64,000 nucleotides of DNA from an uncultured Isosphaeraceae bacterium (GTDB taxonomy: Bacteria; Planctomycetota; Planctomycetia; Isosphaerales; Isosphaeraceae), in NCBI GenBank assembly GCA_945957605.1, contig CAMFLR010000004.1, positions 310,001 to 374,000 of the forward strand, given 5' to 3'. Both the position numbers and the translations under genes were made by a program. Under the pieces are notes generated by a model that had not been told where the DNA came from, ran no database searches, and was given only the letters and a program-made list of their open reading frames with translations. Positions 8,806 to 17,849 of the stretch are shown here, in pieces; the first letter of the stretch is position 1, and each line of letters begins with the position of its first letter.

Positions 8806-10692
8806 ATGAACATGACTCTCAGCAGAAAAATGACGCTCGCCTTCGTGGCGTTCGGCATCTTGCCGGCACTGGCGGTCGCTCTCGTCAACGTCATTAGCGT
8901 GCAGAGCCTGAAGGAGTGGCGTTCGAGTTCGCTGAGACGAGCCGCGGCGGCTGGCGCCGAGATTCTCGACCGCCAGTTCTACAAGAACGGCGCAGAGAAG
9001 CAGAATCCGGTACTGGCGTGGGACGACAACAAGCCCAAGGACGCGATTGTTGGGTTACTCGACAACCTCGTTCGCGACTATGACTTTCCCACAGCAGATG
9101 TCTACCTGGTTGCGAGCACCGCTGGATCGTCGTCCGGAAAGTCTGCGAATCAGGTCGTGTTCGCCAGACGCGAGCTGCATGGAGCAGCCAACGCGAATAG
9201 TGAGAAAATCCCGGGTGTGCTGTCAAAGGCCCAGGTCGAGCATAACGATTCGACTCCTTCGATCCTGAAGCAAGCCACGGCCGGATCAGGAGCTGCCGGC
9301 GTTCGCACGACTGTTGACGACGACAGCAATTCGACCGTTTTGGTTGCGTTCGCACCGCTCGACATGCAGGATCCCGCCGGATTGAAACCCGCGCTTTTCG
9401 TGGTGGCTCGACAGTCCGATGTTTACGCGCAGATCAGCAATCTACAGCTCACCACCGCCGTCATGTTCGCAGTTTTCGCGGCCATCACGATTTTCCTGGG
9501 CAACTGGCTCGGCAAGACGTTCGTGAGCCCCGTCAAGCACATCATGGAAATCACCCGGTCGCTCCAGGCCGGACACCTCGACCAGAAGACCGAAGTTGAG
9601 CGCAGCGACGAACTCGGCAAACTTGGCGAGCAGGTGAACTCCGTCATCACCAAGCTTGGCGACGTCGTCGGCCAGATTCGCGTCGCGACGGGCTCGGTTT
9701 CGACCGCCAGCCAGCAATTGAACGCCAGCGCTCAAGGCCTGTCGCAAGGCGCAACCGAGCAGGCCGGAACCTTGCAGGAAATCGCTTCGAGTCTGCAGTC
9801 GGTCGATGCCTCGGTCGCCCGTAACGCTCAGCATGCGAAGGAAACCGCAAAGACCGCCAACATGGCGAGCGCCCAGGCAGAAAAGGGCGGCGAGGCGGTG
9901 CAAGAAACCGTCAGCGCGATGCGGCAGATCGCACAAAAGATTACGATCGTCGAAGACATCGCCTATCAGACGAATTTGCTCGCACTAAACGCCGCAATCG
10001 AAGCGGCCCGCGCAGGAACTCAGGGCAAGGGGTTCGCGGTGGTTGCTGGCGAAGTGCGTAAGCTTGCCGAACGCAGTCAAGCAGCCGCGCAGCAGATCGG
10101 CGAGTTGGCGAAGTCGAGCGTCGACGTTGCCGAAAATGCCGGCCAACTGCTCGAACGGATCGTGCCGATGATTCGCGACACCTCGAGCCTCGTGCAGGAA
10201 ATCGCGGCGGCGTCGCAGGAACAAATGGCGGCGATCCGCGAGATCAATGTCGGCGTCAGCCAGCTTGACGAAGTGGTTCAACAGAACGCGGCAGCGAGCC
10301 ACGAACTCGCGGCGACTTCGGGCGACCTTGCCTCACAGTCGGCCACGCTGCAAGAACTCGTTGGCTTCTTCCAGTTCAGCGGTAGTGATGGTCATCGACA
10401 CGTGGTGACTCACCACGTTGTGGCGCCTCCGCCGATTGTGCCGGCAACGCCTCGTGCTCGCCGCTTGCCTCCTCCTCCGCCGCCGCCGATGCGTCCTCAA
10501 GGCCCTCCGCACGACGATCTCGGTGGTAGCGGCCATGGTGCGCCACTGAGCCCCAGGCCGTCGTCTCCTCCCTCGCACTCGGGTGGGCACGGCGGGGGAC
10601 ACGGTGGTCACCATGGCGGGCACGGTGGTCAGCATGGGGGCGGGGGAATTGTGGTAAATCTTGACGGCGACGACGATTTCGAACGGTTCTAA
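8806..10692 (+). CDS. Methyl-accepting chemotaxis protein with a His/Gly-rich C-terminal tail
   Basis: This is a 628-residue membrane chemoreceptor. Transmembrane helix 1 spans residues 9-31. A periplasmic sensor of about 180 residues follows, then TM2 (about 208-232), a HAMP domain, and a methyl-accepting coiled-coil with the conserved hairpin tip [19 protein letters not shown]. After the signalling domain comes an unusual tail of about 100 residues: a polyproline stretch, then repeated H-G-G units (for example [16 protein letters not shown]). There is no CheR-docking pentapeptide of the NWETF type; the protein ends DDDFERF. The tail could bind Ni, Zn or Cu. The sensor domain is not a family I can name. 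It lies 32 bases downstream of cheA. Confidence 0.95.
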   Translation: MNMTLSRKMTLAFVAFGILPALAVALVNVISVQSLKEWRSSSLRRAAAAGAEILDRQFYKNGAEKQNPVLAWDDNKPKDAIVGLLDNLVRDYDFPTADVYLVASTAGSSSGKSANQVVFARRELHGAANANSEKIPGVLSKAQVEHNDSTPSILKQATAGSGAAGVRTTVDDDSNSTVLVAFAPLDMQDPAGLKPALFVVARQSDVYAQISNLQLTTAVMFAVFAAITIFLGNWLGKTFVSPVKHIMEITRSLQAGHLDQKTEVERSDELGKLGEQVNSVITKLGDVVGQIRVATGSVSTASQQLNASAQGLSQGATEQAGTLQEIASSLQSVDASVARNAQHAKETAKTANMASAQAEKGGEAVQETVSAMRQIAQKITIVEDIAYQTNLLALNAAIEAARAGTQGKGFAVVAGEVRKLAERSQAAAQQIGELAKSSVDVAENAGQLLERIVPMIRDTSSLVQEIAAASQEQMAAIREINVGVSQLDEVVQQNAAASHELAATSGDLASQSATLQELVGFFQFSGSDGHRHVVTHHVVAPPPIVPATPRARRLPPPPPPPMRPQGPPHDDLGGSGHGAPLSPRPSSPPSHSGGHGGGHGGHHGGHGGQHGGGGIVVNLDGDDDFERF

Positions 10693-10734
10693 CCGGGCCC
10701 GGCTGTGTAAGTTAACCGCTTTGTGGAGGCGGAC

Positions 10735-11238
10735 ATGATTGAGCTGCCAGGCGAAACCGAGCACGAAATTGAACGCACGCAGTCATACGTTATTTTCCAA
10801 CTCGGCGGAGAAGGTTATGCTCTTGAGGTCTCTCGGGTCCAAGAAGTGATCGATCTCGGTCATTTAACGCAGGTTCCAGGCGGTCCACGCTGGCTTAAAG
10901 GGGTGATCAACCTCCGAGGTCATGTCGTACCCGTTTGGGATTTGCGCATCCCGTTCGACCTGGCGGTGGATGCAAAACTCGGCCGCTCGCCGTGTGTTCT
11001 GATGGTGGAAACTCAACTCGCGAACGATATTCGGGTAAATGGCCTCCTGGTGGACCGCGTGTCTGACGTACTCGACTTCAATCCCGACGACGTGCAACCC
11101 GCACCTCCCCTCGGACTGGGAAAAGCGTCGCCCTTTGTACGGGGGTTGATCCGTCACCAGGAGCGGTTCTTGCTCGTACTCGACGTTGATCGCGTTTTCA
11201 CGGCTCTGGGAAGTTCGTTGACTGCTGGGGGAATCTGA
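10735..11238 (+). CDS. cheW: Chemotaxis coupling protein CheW
   Basis: This 167-residue single CheW domain (SH3-like) links the receptor to CheA. Typical segments are YVIFQLGGEGYALEVSRVQE, a GVINLRGHVVPVWDL signature and GLLVDRVSDVLDF. ATG 10735 is chosen because GGAGG (10725-10729) lies 5 bases upstream; a GTG at 10723 overlaps that Shine-Dalgarno. The stop is one base from the cheR start, indicating translational coupling. Confidence 0.95.
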   Translation: MIELPGETEHEIERTQSYVIFQLGGEGYALEVSRVQEVIDLGHLTQVPGGPRWLKGVINLRGHVVPVWDLRIPFDLAVDAKLGRSPCVLMVETQLANDIRVNGLLVDRVSDVLDFNPDDVQPAPPLGLGKASPFVRGLIRHQERFLLVLDVDRVFTALGSSLTAGGI

Positions 11239-11239
11239 A

Positions 11240-12109
11240 GTGCCGACGGACCCGCTCACTCCCGTGCCGCCCCCTCCGGCCGAGCCCGAGCCATGGTCGG
11301 AAGCCGACTTCACGCCGATTGTTTCCTTTCTGCGCAATCAGATCGGAATCTCGTTGGAGTCGCACCGCATGGGCTTGCTTCAGGCACGCCTGCGGTCGCG
11401 TCTACAGGCTCGAGGTTACCCCAGCTTCACCAGGTTCAACGAACGCGTTCTCAAGATCGATCCCAAGGGCCCCGGGATGCAGCTTCTGATTGACCTTAGC
11501 ACGGTCAATCACACCGCTTTTTTTCGCGAACCGGCCCACTTCACATTCATGGCCGAGCGGCTCGCTCCGCTTTTCAAAGACCCCAACGCAGGACCGATTC
11601 GGATCTGGTCGGCCGGTTGCTCGACCGGACAAGAACCATACTCAATGGCGATGGTGCTTGCAGAGTCGATCCCGAACTTCAACCCAACACGTGTGGAAAT
11701 CTGGGCGACCGACCTTTCGCTCGAAGTCGTCAAAGCCGCTGCGCGCGCTATTTATGGCACGAGAGAAGTGGCAGGCGTCTCGGCGTCTCGCCTAAAGCGG
11801 TTTTTCCTTCGGGGCAAAGGTCCGCGCGACGGTTCGTTCCGGATCGTGCCTGAAGTTCGTGACCTCGTGAAGTTCCGGCACCTCGACCTTCGCAGTTCGA
11901 GCTGGCCTTTGCCGAACGATTTTCACGTGATTTTCTGTCGAAACGTTTCGATTTACTTTGCTGAAGAAGAGCGGATGAATTTGCTCAACCGCCTGGCGCT
12001 CTACCTGCGCCCGAACGGTTGGCTCGCGATGGGGAATGGCGAAATCCTGCCGGCAGTGCCCGCCTCGCTCCGTAAGGTCGCGCCGTCGATCTATCGCAAA
12101 GAGGTGTAA
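11240..12109 (+). CDS. cheR: Chemoreceptor glutamate methyltransferase CheR
   Basis: The 289-residue enzyme transfers methyl groups from S-adenosylmethionine to receptor glutamates for adaptation. It has an N-terminal helical CheR domain (about residues 20-80) and a Rossmann methyltransferase with IWSAGCSTGQEPYSMAM as the SAM-binding motif. The segment FHVIFCRNVSIYF corresponds to the family CRNVLIYF motif. It starts at GTG 11240, immediately after the cheW stop. No TPR extension is present. Because the receptor lacks a C-terminal pentapeptide, CheR probably methylates without tethering. Confidence 0.96.
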   Translation: MPTDPLTPVPPPPAEPEPWSEADFTPIVSFLRNQIGISLESHRMGLLQARLRSRLQARGYPSFTRFNERVLKIDPKGPGMQLLIDLSTVNHTAFFREPAHFTFMAERLAPLFKDPNAGPIRIWSAGCSTGQEPYSMAMVLAESIPNFNPTRVEIWATDLSLEVVKAAARAIYGTREVAGVSASRLKRFFLRGKGPRDGSFRIVPEVRDLVKFRHLDLRSSSWPLPNDFHVIFCRNVSIYFAEEERMNLLNRLALYLRPNGWLAMGNGEILPAVPASLRKVAPSIYRKEV

Positions 12110-12114
12110 CGCGC

Positions 12115-13224
12115 ATGCCACTTGAGCGAAACGCGGGCGGAGCGAATCCCGGACAGCAAATCGAGGTTCTTGTCGTCGACGACAGTGCCGTCGTCCGGCA
12201 AAGCCTCAAGTCGATTATCGAATCCGACCCACGATTTCGCGTGACCATCGCTGCCGATCCCTACGAGGCGGTGGCGATCCTCAGCAAAAGCGTCCCCGGC
12301 GTAATCGTGCTCGACGTCGAAATGCCTCGCATGGACGGGCTAACGTTCCTGCGCAAGCTGATGGCGCAGCACCCGCTTCCCGTCGTGATGTGCACGAGCA
12401 TCGCCGACCGCGCCCTTTCAGCGCTCGAAATCGGCGCGATCGAAGTCATTCCCAAGCCCGACTGGCGTGACCCGGAAAAGATGGCGGCGTGGGGAGACGA
12501 TTTCCTGGAGAGCGTGCGCAATGCGGCTGGCGCTGCGAGAATTGCGGCACCAACAACCACGGCAAGTCCATCAAATCCCGCCGATGCAGTGCTGGCGCGA
12601 CGTGCCTACGTTCCGCGCGGTGGCCCTTCGGAACCGATCATTGCCATCGGCATTAGCACCGGCGGCGTTCAAACGATGCCGCAGGTGCTCAGCGGCTTTC
12701 CGCGAGATGCGCCCGGCATTTTGATCGTTCAACATATGCCGAAGGACTTCATTTCAGATTACGCCAAGCGGCTGAACGCGAATCCTCAGGTTCAGGTTGA
12801 AGTCGCCGTGGCAAAACAGCATGAGCCGCTACGTCCCGGCCGCGCGCTGGTTATCCCGGGCGAAATTCACGGATTGGTTCGCCGTACGGGCGCAGGGTAT
12901 CGCGTCGAACTCATCGAAGGGCCGCAGGTCAATCGCTTTCGACCGAGCGTCGACGTGCTCTTCCGTTCCTTCGCGCAGGCGGCTGGCCCGTATGCGGCCG
13001 GCATCATCTGCACGGGAATGGGAGACGACGGCGCCCGCGGCTTGCTCGAAATGCGCGAGGCCGGCGCTATGACTGTGGCTCAGGATAAGGCGACGAGCAT
13101 CGTCTTCGGCATGCCGCGTGAGGCTATTAGCCGTGGCGCGGCTAAGTTTGTTCATCCGGTCGATCGGATCGCACCGGCCGTCATGGCCTGGGTAGCGGGC
13201 ATGGACCCGGGAAGTCGGCACTGA
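12115..13224 (+). CDS. cheB: Chemotaxis methylesterase/glutamine deamidase CheB
   Basis: The 369-residue protein removes receptor methyl groups and is activated by CheA phosphorylation. The receiver domain has Asp22-Asp23 and acceptor Asp67 (IVLDVEMPRMDG). A linker runs from about 140 to 170. The esterase domain carries the catalytic triad Ser181 (GISTGGVQ), His207 (IVQHMP) and Asp304 (GMGDDGARGL). It ends the chemosensory block; a strong hairpin at 13230-13264 follows the stop codon. Confidence 0.97.
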   Translation: MPLERNAGGANPGQQIEVLVVDDSAVVRQSLKSIIESDPRFRVTIAADPYEAVAILSKSVPGVIVLDVEMPRMDGLTFLRKLMAQHPLPVVMCTSIADRALSALEIGAIEVIPKPDWRDPEKMAAWGDDFLESVRNAAGAARIAAPTTTASPSNPADAVLARRAYVPRGGPSEPIIAIGISTGGVQTMPQVLSGFPRDAPGILIVQHMPKDFISDYAKRLNANPQVQVEVAVAKQHEPLRPGRALVIPGEIHGLVRRTGAGYRVELIEGPQVNRFRPSVDVLFRSFAQAAGPYAAGIICTGMGDDGARGLLEMREAGAMTVAQDKATSIVFGMPREAISRGAAKFVHPVDRIAPAVMAWVAGMDPGSRH

Positions 13225-13229
13225 CTTCA

Positions 13230-13264
13230 CCGAGGTTTCGAGGCAAAACACCTCGAAACCTCGG
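13230..13264. terminator. Perfect 14-bp hairpin between convergent genes
   Basis: CCGAGGTTTCGAGG (13230-13243) and its exact reverse complement (13251-13264) flank a 7-base loop. It lies between the cheB stop and the 3' end of the DUF1559 gene. No T-run follows on either strand, so it is not a textbook intrinsic terminator. A role as a bidirectional barrier or RNA-stabilising end is likely. Confidence 0.6.
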
Positions 13265-13280
13265 GCTTCGGTCAAATCGG

Positions 13281-14315
13281 TCAGAACGAGTCAGCGCTGA
13301 TCACTTCGCCACCGCTGATCGAGCCGAGCGCGATCCACGTCTTCGCGGCGATCGAGCTCTTGATGAACCGCACCGAGCCGTCGGCCATCCCGACGTTGAC
13401 GCCGCCCGCGTGTTTGCTGCGCGAGCCGGCGAACGCCTGTTGATCGCTCGCACCCGGAACGCAGGGCAGACCGAAGCCGGGCTGGTTGACGCAGAACAGG
13501 CCAGGGGAGTTGTTCAGGTAGTCGCCAGGACCGCCTGTCGACTGATTGAGATAATCAATCTGGCCGTTTGGCGTGAAGCGCGTCATGAACGAGGCACCGC
13601 CCGGCACGGTTGACCACATGCAGCCGCGGATGTCGTTCGTTTCGCCCTGAAGCACTTCGCCAGTCAGCAAGCTATTGCTGGTACCGTCGGTGAAGTTGGC
13701 GATCGTGATGGGAGTGTGGCCGAACGCAGACTTGAGGTACTGCGCGCCATAGGTACCTTCGTTCGACTGCCCCCAGTTTGTGTTACCCCAGCACGCGGCA
13801 ATGTTGCCCTTCGTAAATATTGGGGCGCTCAGCGCACCGCCGGCGTAGCCAGGGTTCACCTGGAACGTCATCTGACGGTCCGAGGGGCACTGGAATGTCG
13901 AGATTTTCGTAAATGCGACGGTCGAATTCGCGAAGAACCCAAGGGGCAACGGGCTCGCGTTCCCTTCGCTACCAAGCGCGTAGTTAAAGGTATTCGCAAG
14001 GTTGCCCTGCTCGATGAACGGGAGCATGAGGACGAACCACGGCGTGTTCTGTGCAGCGAAGATGGTGGGGAAGTCGGTCGCGGGCTTGCCCGGACGCGGG
14101 CCGTAAATGCGGCCGACCGGGAGGCAACTGTTACCGGATTCGTAATTGTGAACCGCGAGACCAAGTTGCTTGATGTTGTTCACGCACTGAGCGCGACGGG
14201 CCGCTTCGCGAGCAGCCTGGACGGCCGGAAGCAAGAGGGCGATGAGAACCGCAATAATCGCGATTACTACGAGCAACTCAATGAGCGTGAATCCGCGCCT
14301 TGAACGCTGCGCCAT
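13281..14315 (-). CDS. DUF1559 prepilin-like surface/secreted protein
   Basis: This 344-residue protein belongs to the planctomycete-expanded DUF1559 family. The N-terminus has a type-IV-pilin-like class III signal: [19 protein letters not shown], cleaved after Gly, followed by [16 protein letters not shown]. The C-terminus has the family's H[15 protein letters not shown] motif. Such proteins are exported and assembled or anchored outside the membrane by a pseudopilin pathway; the exact role is unknown. GGAGG lies 7 bases upstream of the ATG. It is a single gene convergent with cheB. A second member lies at 40556. Confidence 0.95.
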   Translation of the reverse strand: MAQRSRRGFTLIELLVVIAIIAVLIALLLPAVQAAREAARRAQCVNNIKQLGLAVHNYESGNSCLPVGRIYGPRPGKPATDFPTIFAAQNTPWFVLMLPFIEQGNLANTFNYALGSEGNASPLPLGFFANSTVAFTKISTFQCPSDRQMTFQVNPGYAGGALSAPIFTKGNIAACWGNTNWGQSNEGTYGAQYLKSAFGHTPITIANFTDGTSNSLLTGEVLQGETNDIRGCMWSTVPGGASFMTRFTPNGQIDYLNQSTGGPGDYLNNSPGLFCVNQPGFGLPCVPGASDQQAFAGSRSKHAGGVNVGMADGSVRFIKSSIAAKTWIALGSISGGEVISADSF

Positions 14316-14479
14316 GTGAAGCCTCCGTGTTTCAAGTGATCACCGGTCCTCGATGCGAACACATCGATTGAACTGCGCGCACTCCCCCCATTCGGTGAAT
14401 GCACGCGTAACCGGCACCCCGAAACGTCTCGATGAAAATCGAACAGGAATTGTTAACGAAATGAAAAGAGACCGCGACG

Positions 14480-14495
14480 CGCCCGACGTCGGGCG
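14480..14495. repeat. 16-bp perfect palindrome upstream of the DUF1559 gene
   Basis: CGCCCGACGTCGGGCG reads identically on both strands. It lies about 165 bases upstream of the DUF1559 start, in the gap before the FAD/Fe-S dehydrogenase 3' end. It could be an operator or a chance GC-rich palindrome. Confidence 0.35.
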
Positions 14496-14591
14496 TCCGG
14501 ATCTTTCCACACACTAACATGCTTGCGCGCGGGGTGACAGAGTCAAAATCAAAAAATCTTCGTGTTGTCGCAGATCGACATCACCGATGTA

Positions 14592-17510
14592 TCAGACCGA
14601 GTTGACACGCTCAGCCAGCAGCTCGATCGGGTGTTTTGGGGTTAACCCTGTTAACCCATGAATCTGCGATCGGCATGAGAATCCAGGCGCTGCGAGAGTT
14701 GCCGAAGGATCTGCCTTCATCGCCGGAATAATCACCCGTTCCGCCAGCGCTGTGCTCAGTTCGTAATGCCCATGTTCATATCCAAATGACCCGGCCATAC
14801 CGCAACAACCAGAATCAAGTTCCTTCACTTCAACGCCTGCCAACCGCTTGAGCGCGGCGAGTGTGTCACTCGTGCCGACAAGTGCTTTCTGCTGACAGTG
14901 GCCGTGAAGCAGCACGCGTTCCGACTGTTCGCGAACGGGCAAATGCGGCACGCGTTCGGGATCGGCGATGAACCGATCTACGAGCTGCGACATCGACGCG
15001 ACTGTCTCCGCATTGGCGCCCAGGCGAAGGTCGCGATACTCGTCAACGAATGTCAGAATGCAACTGGGTTCGAGGCCGAGAATCGGCACGCCAGCACGCG
15101 CAGGCCCTGCAAGTTTTGCGACGTTCTCACTCGCCAGTGCACGCCCGAGATCGAGCAGGCCCTTCGACATCGCCGGCCGGCCGCAACACTTGAGGCCCGC
15201 GAGTTCGACCCGATATCCAGCAGCTTCGAGAACGCGAACGGCGGCCTGTCCAATATTGGGATTGTTATATGTTGTAAAGCAATCATCGAGAAGAATCACG
15301 CGACCGCGCTCACCGGCGCGCGCGTCGACCGCATGCTTGCGAAACCAGGTCCGAAAGCTCCGAGGAGCGAACAAAGGCAAAGTTCTGCGGCGATCGACGC
15401 CTGCGAGCTTTTCGAGCAACCACTTCATTTCAGGACGATTGAGCGTCCAGTTCGCGAGCGGAGCCATCGCCGAACCAAGCGGGTTGAGACGATAGATATA
15501 GCTCATCAAAAGCGGACCGAGCGGAATCGGTTTTCCGCGATAGCTCTGGTAGAGCACCTCGGCCTTGAGTTTGGCCATATCAACATTTGATGGGCACTCG
15601 GTCTTGCACGCCTTGCACTGAAGGCAGAGGTCGAGCGCATCGTGAAGCGTTGGATTGTCGAGACCTTCGCCGCCGCCAATTGAGCCGGCCATGACGAGTC
15701 GCAAGACATTGGCACGGCCCCGCGTGGTGTGCTCTTCATCGCGCGTAATCATGTAGCTGGGGCACATCGTGCCGCCGCCCTCTTTGCGGCACGCCCCCAC
15801 ACCTGAACACATCTCGGTTGCTCGCGCGAATCCGCCCTGACTCGAAAAATCGAGGATCGTCTCTTCGGGTTCGTTCGCGTGATAGTCCGGGCTAATCCGC
15901 CAGTTCTCGTCGATCGGCTGAGTCGCGATCACCTTGCCGGGATTGAGCCGATGCGTCGGGTCGAACGCCTGCTTCACCTCTTCAAACGCGTGGTAAAGCT
16001 TGTCGCCAAACAGCTTGCGATTCCAGAGGCTGCGCGCGAGCCCATCACCATGCTCGCCACTCATCGCGCCGCCGAATTCGACGACGAGATCAGAAACTTG
16101 GCGTGCGATATCTTTGAGTGCTTCAACGCCGCCGGGTGTTTTGACGTTGAGCACCGGGCGAATGTGCAAGCAGCCGACATCGGCATGGCCATAACACGCG
16201 CCCTGCGTCCCGTGTCGCTCCATGATCTTCACGAAGCGATCGTAAAACGCCCACAACTTCTCGGGCGCGACGGCCGTATCTTCGACGAACGCAACCGGCT
16301 TGGCATCGCCGACCATTCCCATGAGAAGCGACAAGCCGGCCTTGCGCACTTTCCAGAAGTCGTCCTTCGCGGCAGCCGAAAGCGACTTGCGAACGCCAAG
16401 CACTCCCGGCGCGCCTTCAAACTTAGCCGCGAGCTCATTCGCGCGATCGGCAAGTTCAGCCTCGGAGTTCGCATAAAACTGCGCCGCCAGCACAGCGGCA
16501 GGACGGCCGGACGTGAAGTCGAGCCGTTTCGACAACTCCGGCTGCTTCGCGGCGAGATCGAGGATCATGCGGTCGAGCATTTCAACCGCAACAGGCCCCG
16601 TCGCGACGATTTCGCCCAGTCGCTCGAGCGCAGCGGGAATCGTCGCAAATGAGAGAATCACAAGCCCTTGCGCAGGCGGGATCGGCACGACTTTAAGATC
16701 AGCACCTGTGACGATTCCGAGCGATCCTTCAGCGCCGACGAGCAATCGCGCCAGGTTGAAGTTCCACTCCTCGGTTGGCCAGCCAACCGGCCGAACGGGC
16801 AAGCCGGGAACAAACTCATCAAGGTTGTATCCGCTCACCCGGCGCAAGATGTGGGGAAATCGCGCCGCGATCTCTGAGCGATTGGCCTCGACGATCTCGC
16901 GCACGCGACGATGAAGTTGTGCCGCGCGATCGCTTCCGCGACAAACGGCATCGAGCTCGCTCGGTGAAACTGGCCCGAATTTGGCCGTTGTGCCATCATC
17001 GAGAACCACATCGAGCGCATGGACGTGATCAACCACCTTACCATAGCGCAGCGAGCGAGCGCCGGCCGAGTTGTTACCAATCATCCCACCGAGTGTTGCG
17101 CGATCGCTCGTCGAGACGTCGGGGCCGTACATCAGACCGAACGAGCGGAGATGGGCGTTGAGACGGTCGAGCACGACTCCCGGCTCGACGCGCACGGTCA
17201 TCCGGTCGCGATCGACGACTCCGATTCGGTTGAGGTACTTCGAAAAGTCAATAACGATCGCTTCGCCGATCGTCTGACCCGAAAGACTTGTCGCCCCCCC
17301 GCGAGGCAGAATCGGCACGCCCTCTTCGGCGGCGATTCGTGCGGCAGTGGCGACGTCGGCCACGGTTCGCGGAATCACGACGCCGATCGGCTCGATCTGG
17401 TAGAGGCTGGCGTCGGTCGCGTACAGCCAACGAGACCCTTCGTCGAATCGAATCTCAGCGCCCGTTTCATTGGCCAGGCGGTCGCGCAGGCGAGGGGTCG
17501 TCGTGACCAT
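14592..17510 (-). CDS. Large FAD/Fe-S D-2-hydroxyacid dehydrogenase (GlcD-GlcF fusion, YdiJ/Dld-like)
   Basis: The 972-residue single chain joins what are separate GlcD and GlcF proteins elsewhere. An N-terminal FAD-binding type 4 (vanillyl-alcohol-oxidase) domain has PILPRGGATSLSGQTIG and TLGGMIGNNSAGARSLRYG. An FAD-oxidase C-terminal domain runs to about residue 535. Two ferredoxin-type clusters follow (GACRKEGGGTMCP and CLQCKACKTECPSN). Two cysteine-rich CCG domains finish it (GLKCCGRPAMSKG and DSGCCGMAGSFGYE). Related enzymes oxidise D-lactate, D-2-hydroxyglutarate or glycolate and pass electrons to the quinone pool or a flavoprotein; the substrate here cannot be read. It is divergent from the NADH-input module at 17850, a suggestive redox neighbourhood. 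Confidence 0.93.
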   Translation of the reverse strand: MVTTTPRLRDRLANETGAEIRFDEGSRWLYATDASLYQIEPIGVVIPRTVADVATAARIAAEEGVPILPRGGATSLSGQTIGEAIVIDFSKYLNRIGVVDRDRMTVRVEPGVVLDRLNAHLRSFGLMYGPDVSTSDRATLGGMIGNNSAGARSLRYGKVVDHVHALDVVLDDGTTAKFGPVSPSELDAVCRGSDRAAQLHRRVREIVEANRSEIAARFPHILRRVSGYNLDEFVPGLPVRPVGWPTEEWNFNLARLLVGAEGSLGIVTGADLKVVPIPPAQGLVILSFATIPAALERLGEIVATGPVAVEMLDRMILDLAAKQPELSKRLDFTSGRPAAVLAAQFYANSEAELADRANELAAKFEGAPGVLGVRKSLSAAAKDDFWKVRKAGLSLLMGMVGDAKPVAFVEDTAVAPEKLWAFYDRFVKIMERHGTQGACYGHADVGCLHIRPVLNVKTPGGVEALKDIARQVSDLVVEFGGAMSGEHGDGLARSLWNRKLFGDKLYHAFEEVKQAFDPTHRLNPGKVIATQPIDENWRISPDYHANEPEETILDFSSQGGFARATEMCSGVGACRKEGGGTMCPSYMITRDEEHTTRGRANVLRLVMAGSIGGGEGLDNPTLHDALDLCLQCKACKTECPSNVDMAKLKAEVLYQSYRGKPIPLGPLLMSYIYRLNPLGSAMAPLANWTLNRPEMKWLLEKLAGVDRRRTLPLFAPRSFRTWFRKHAVDARAGERGRVILLDDCFTTYNNPNIGQAAVRVLEAAGYRVELAGLKCCGRPAMSKGLLDLGRALASENVAKLAGPARAGVPILGLEPSCILTFVDEYRDLRLGANAETVASMSQLVDRFIADPERVPHLPVREQSERVLLHGHCQQKALVGTSDTLAALKRLAGVEVKELDSGCCGMAGSFGYEHGHYELSTALAERVIIPAMKADPSATLAAPGFSCRSQIHGLTGLTPKHPIELLAERVNSV

Positions 17511-17749
17511 CGTCAGTCTCGGTCCTTCGTGCCAGATGGTGCTCGATCAATGGGAGTCGTCGCGCGGTAAGCTCGTACCGCCGCGCCGTGCATCCTAAGG
17601 AAAGCCGGCCGCCTCTCGCCACTCCTTTTCACCCGCTCCGAACGGTCGACAATAACCGTCCAACCGAACGCTTTAAATCAATTCTACCCAGAATACGCAA
17701 ATCTCCGATATTTTCTTGCCTAACTTCCCCAAGCGGGCAGGGCGGTCAA

Positions 17750-17778
17750 TTGACATCGGCTTTCTGCCGACTTACTGT
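17750..17778 (+). promoter_or_regulatory. Sigma-70-type promoter of the NuoEF-like operon
   Basis: Consensus -35 TTGACA (17750-17755), a 17-base spacer and -10 TACTGT (17773-17778). It predicts transcription from about 17785. That places the TTG at 17781 at or before the transcript start and supports ATG 17850 as the true translation start. Confidence 0.55.
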
Positions 17779-17849
17779 CTTTGAATCAAGTCGATATCTG
17801 GACGGCCGGACGGGTATCATGCGCCCGCCCTTACCTCGGTGAAAAAGTT

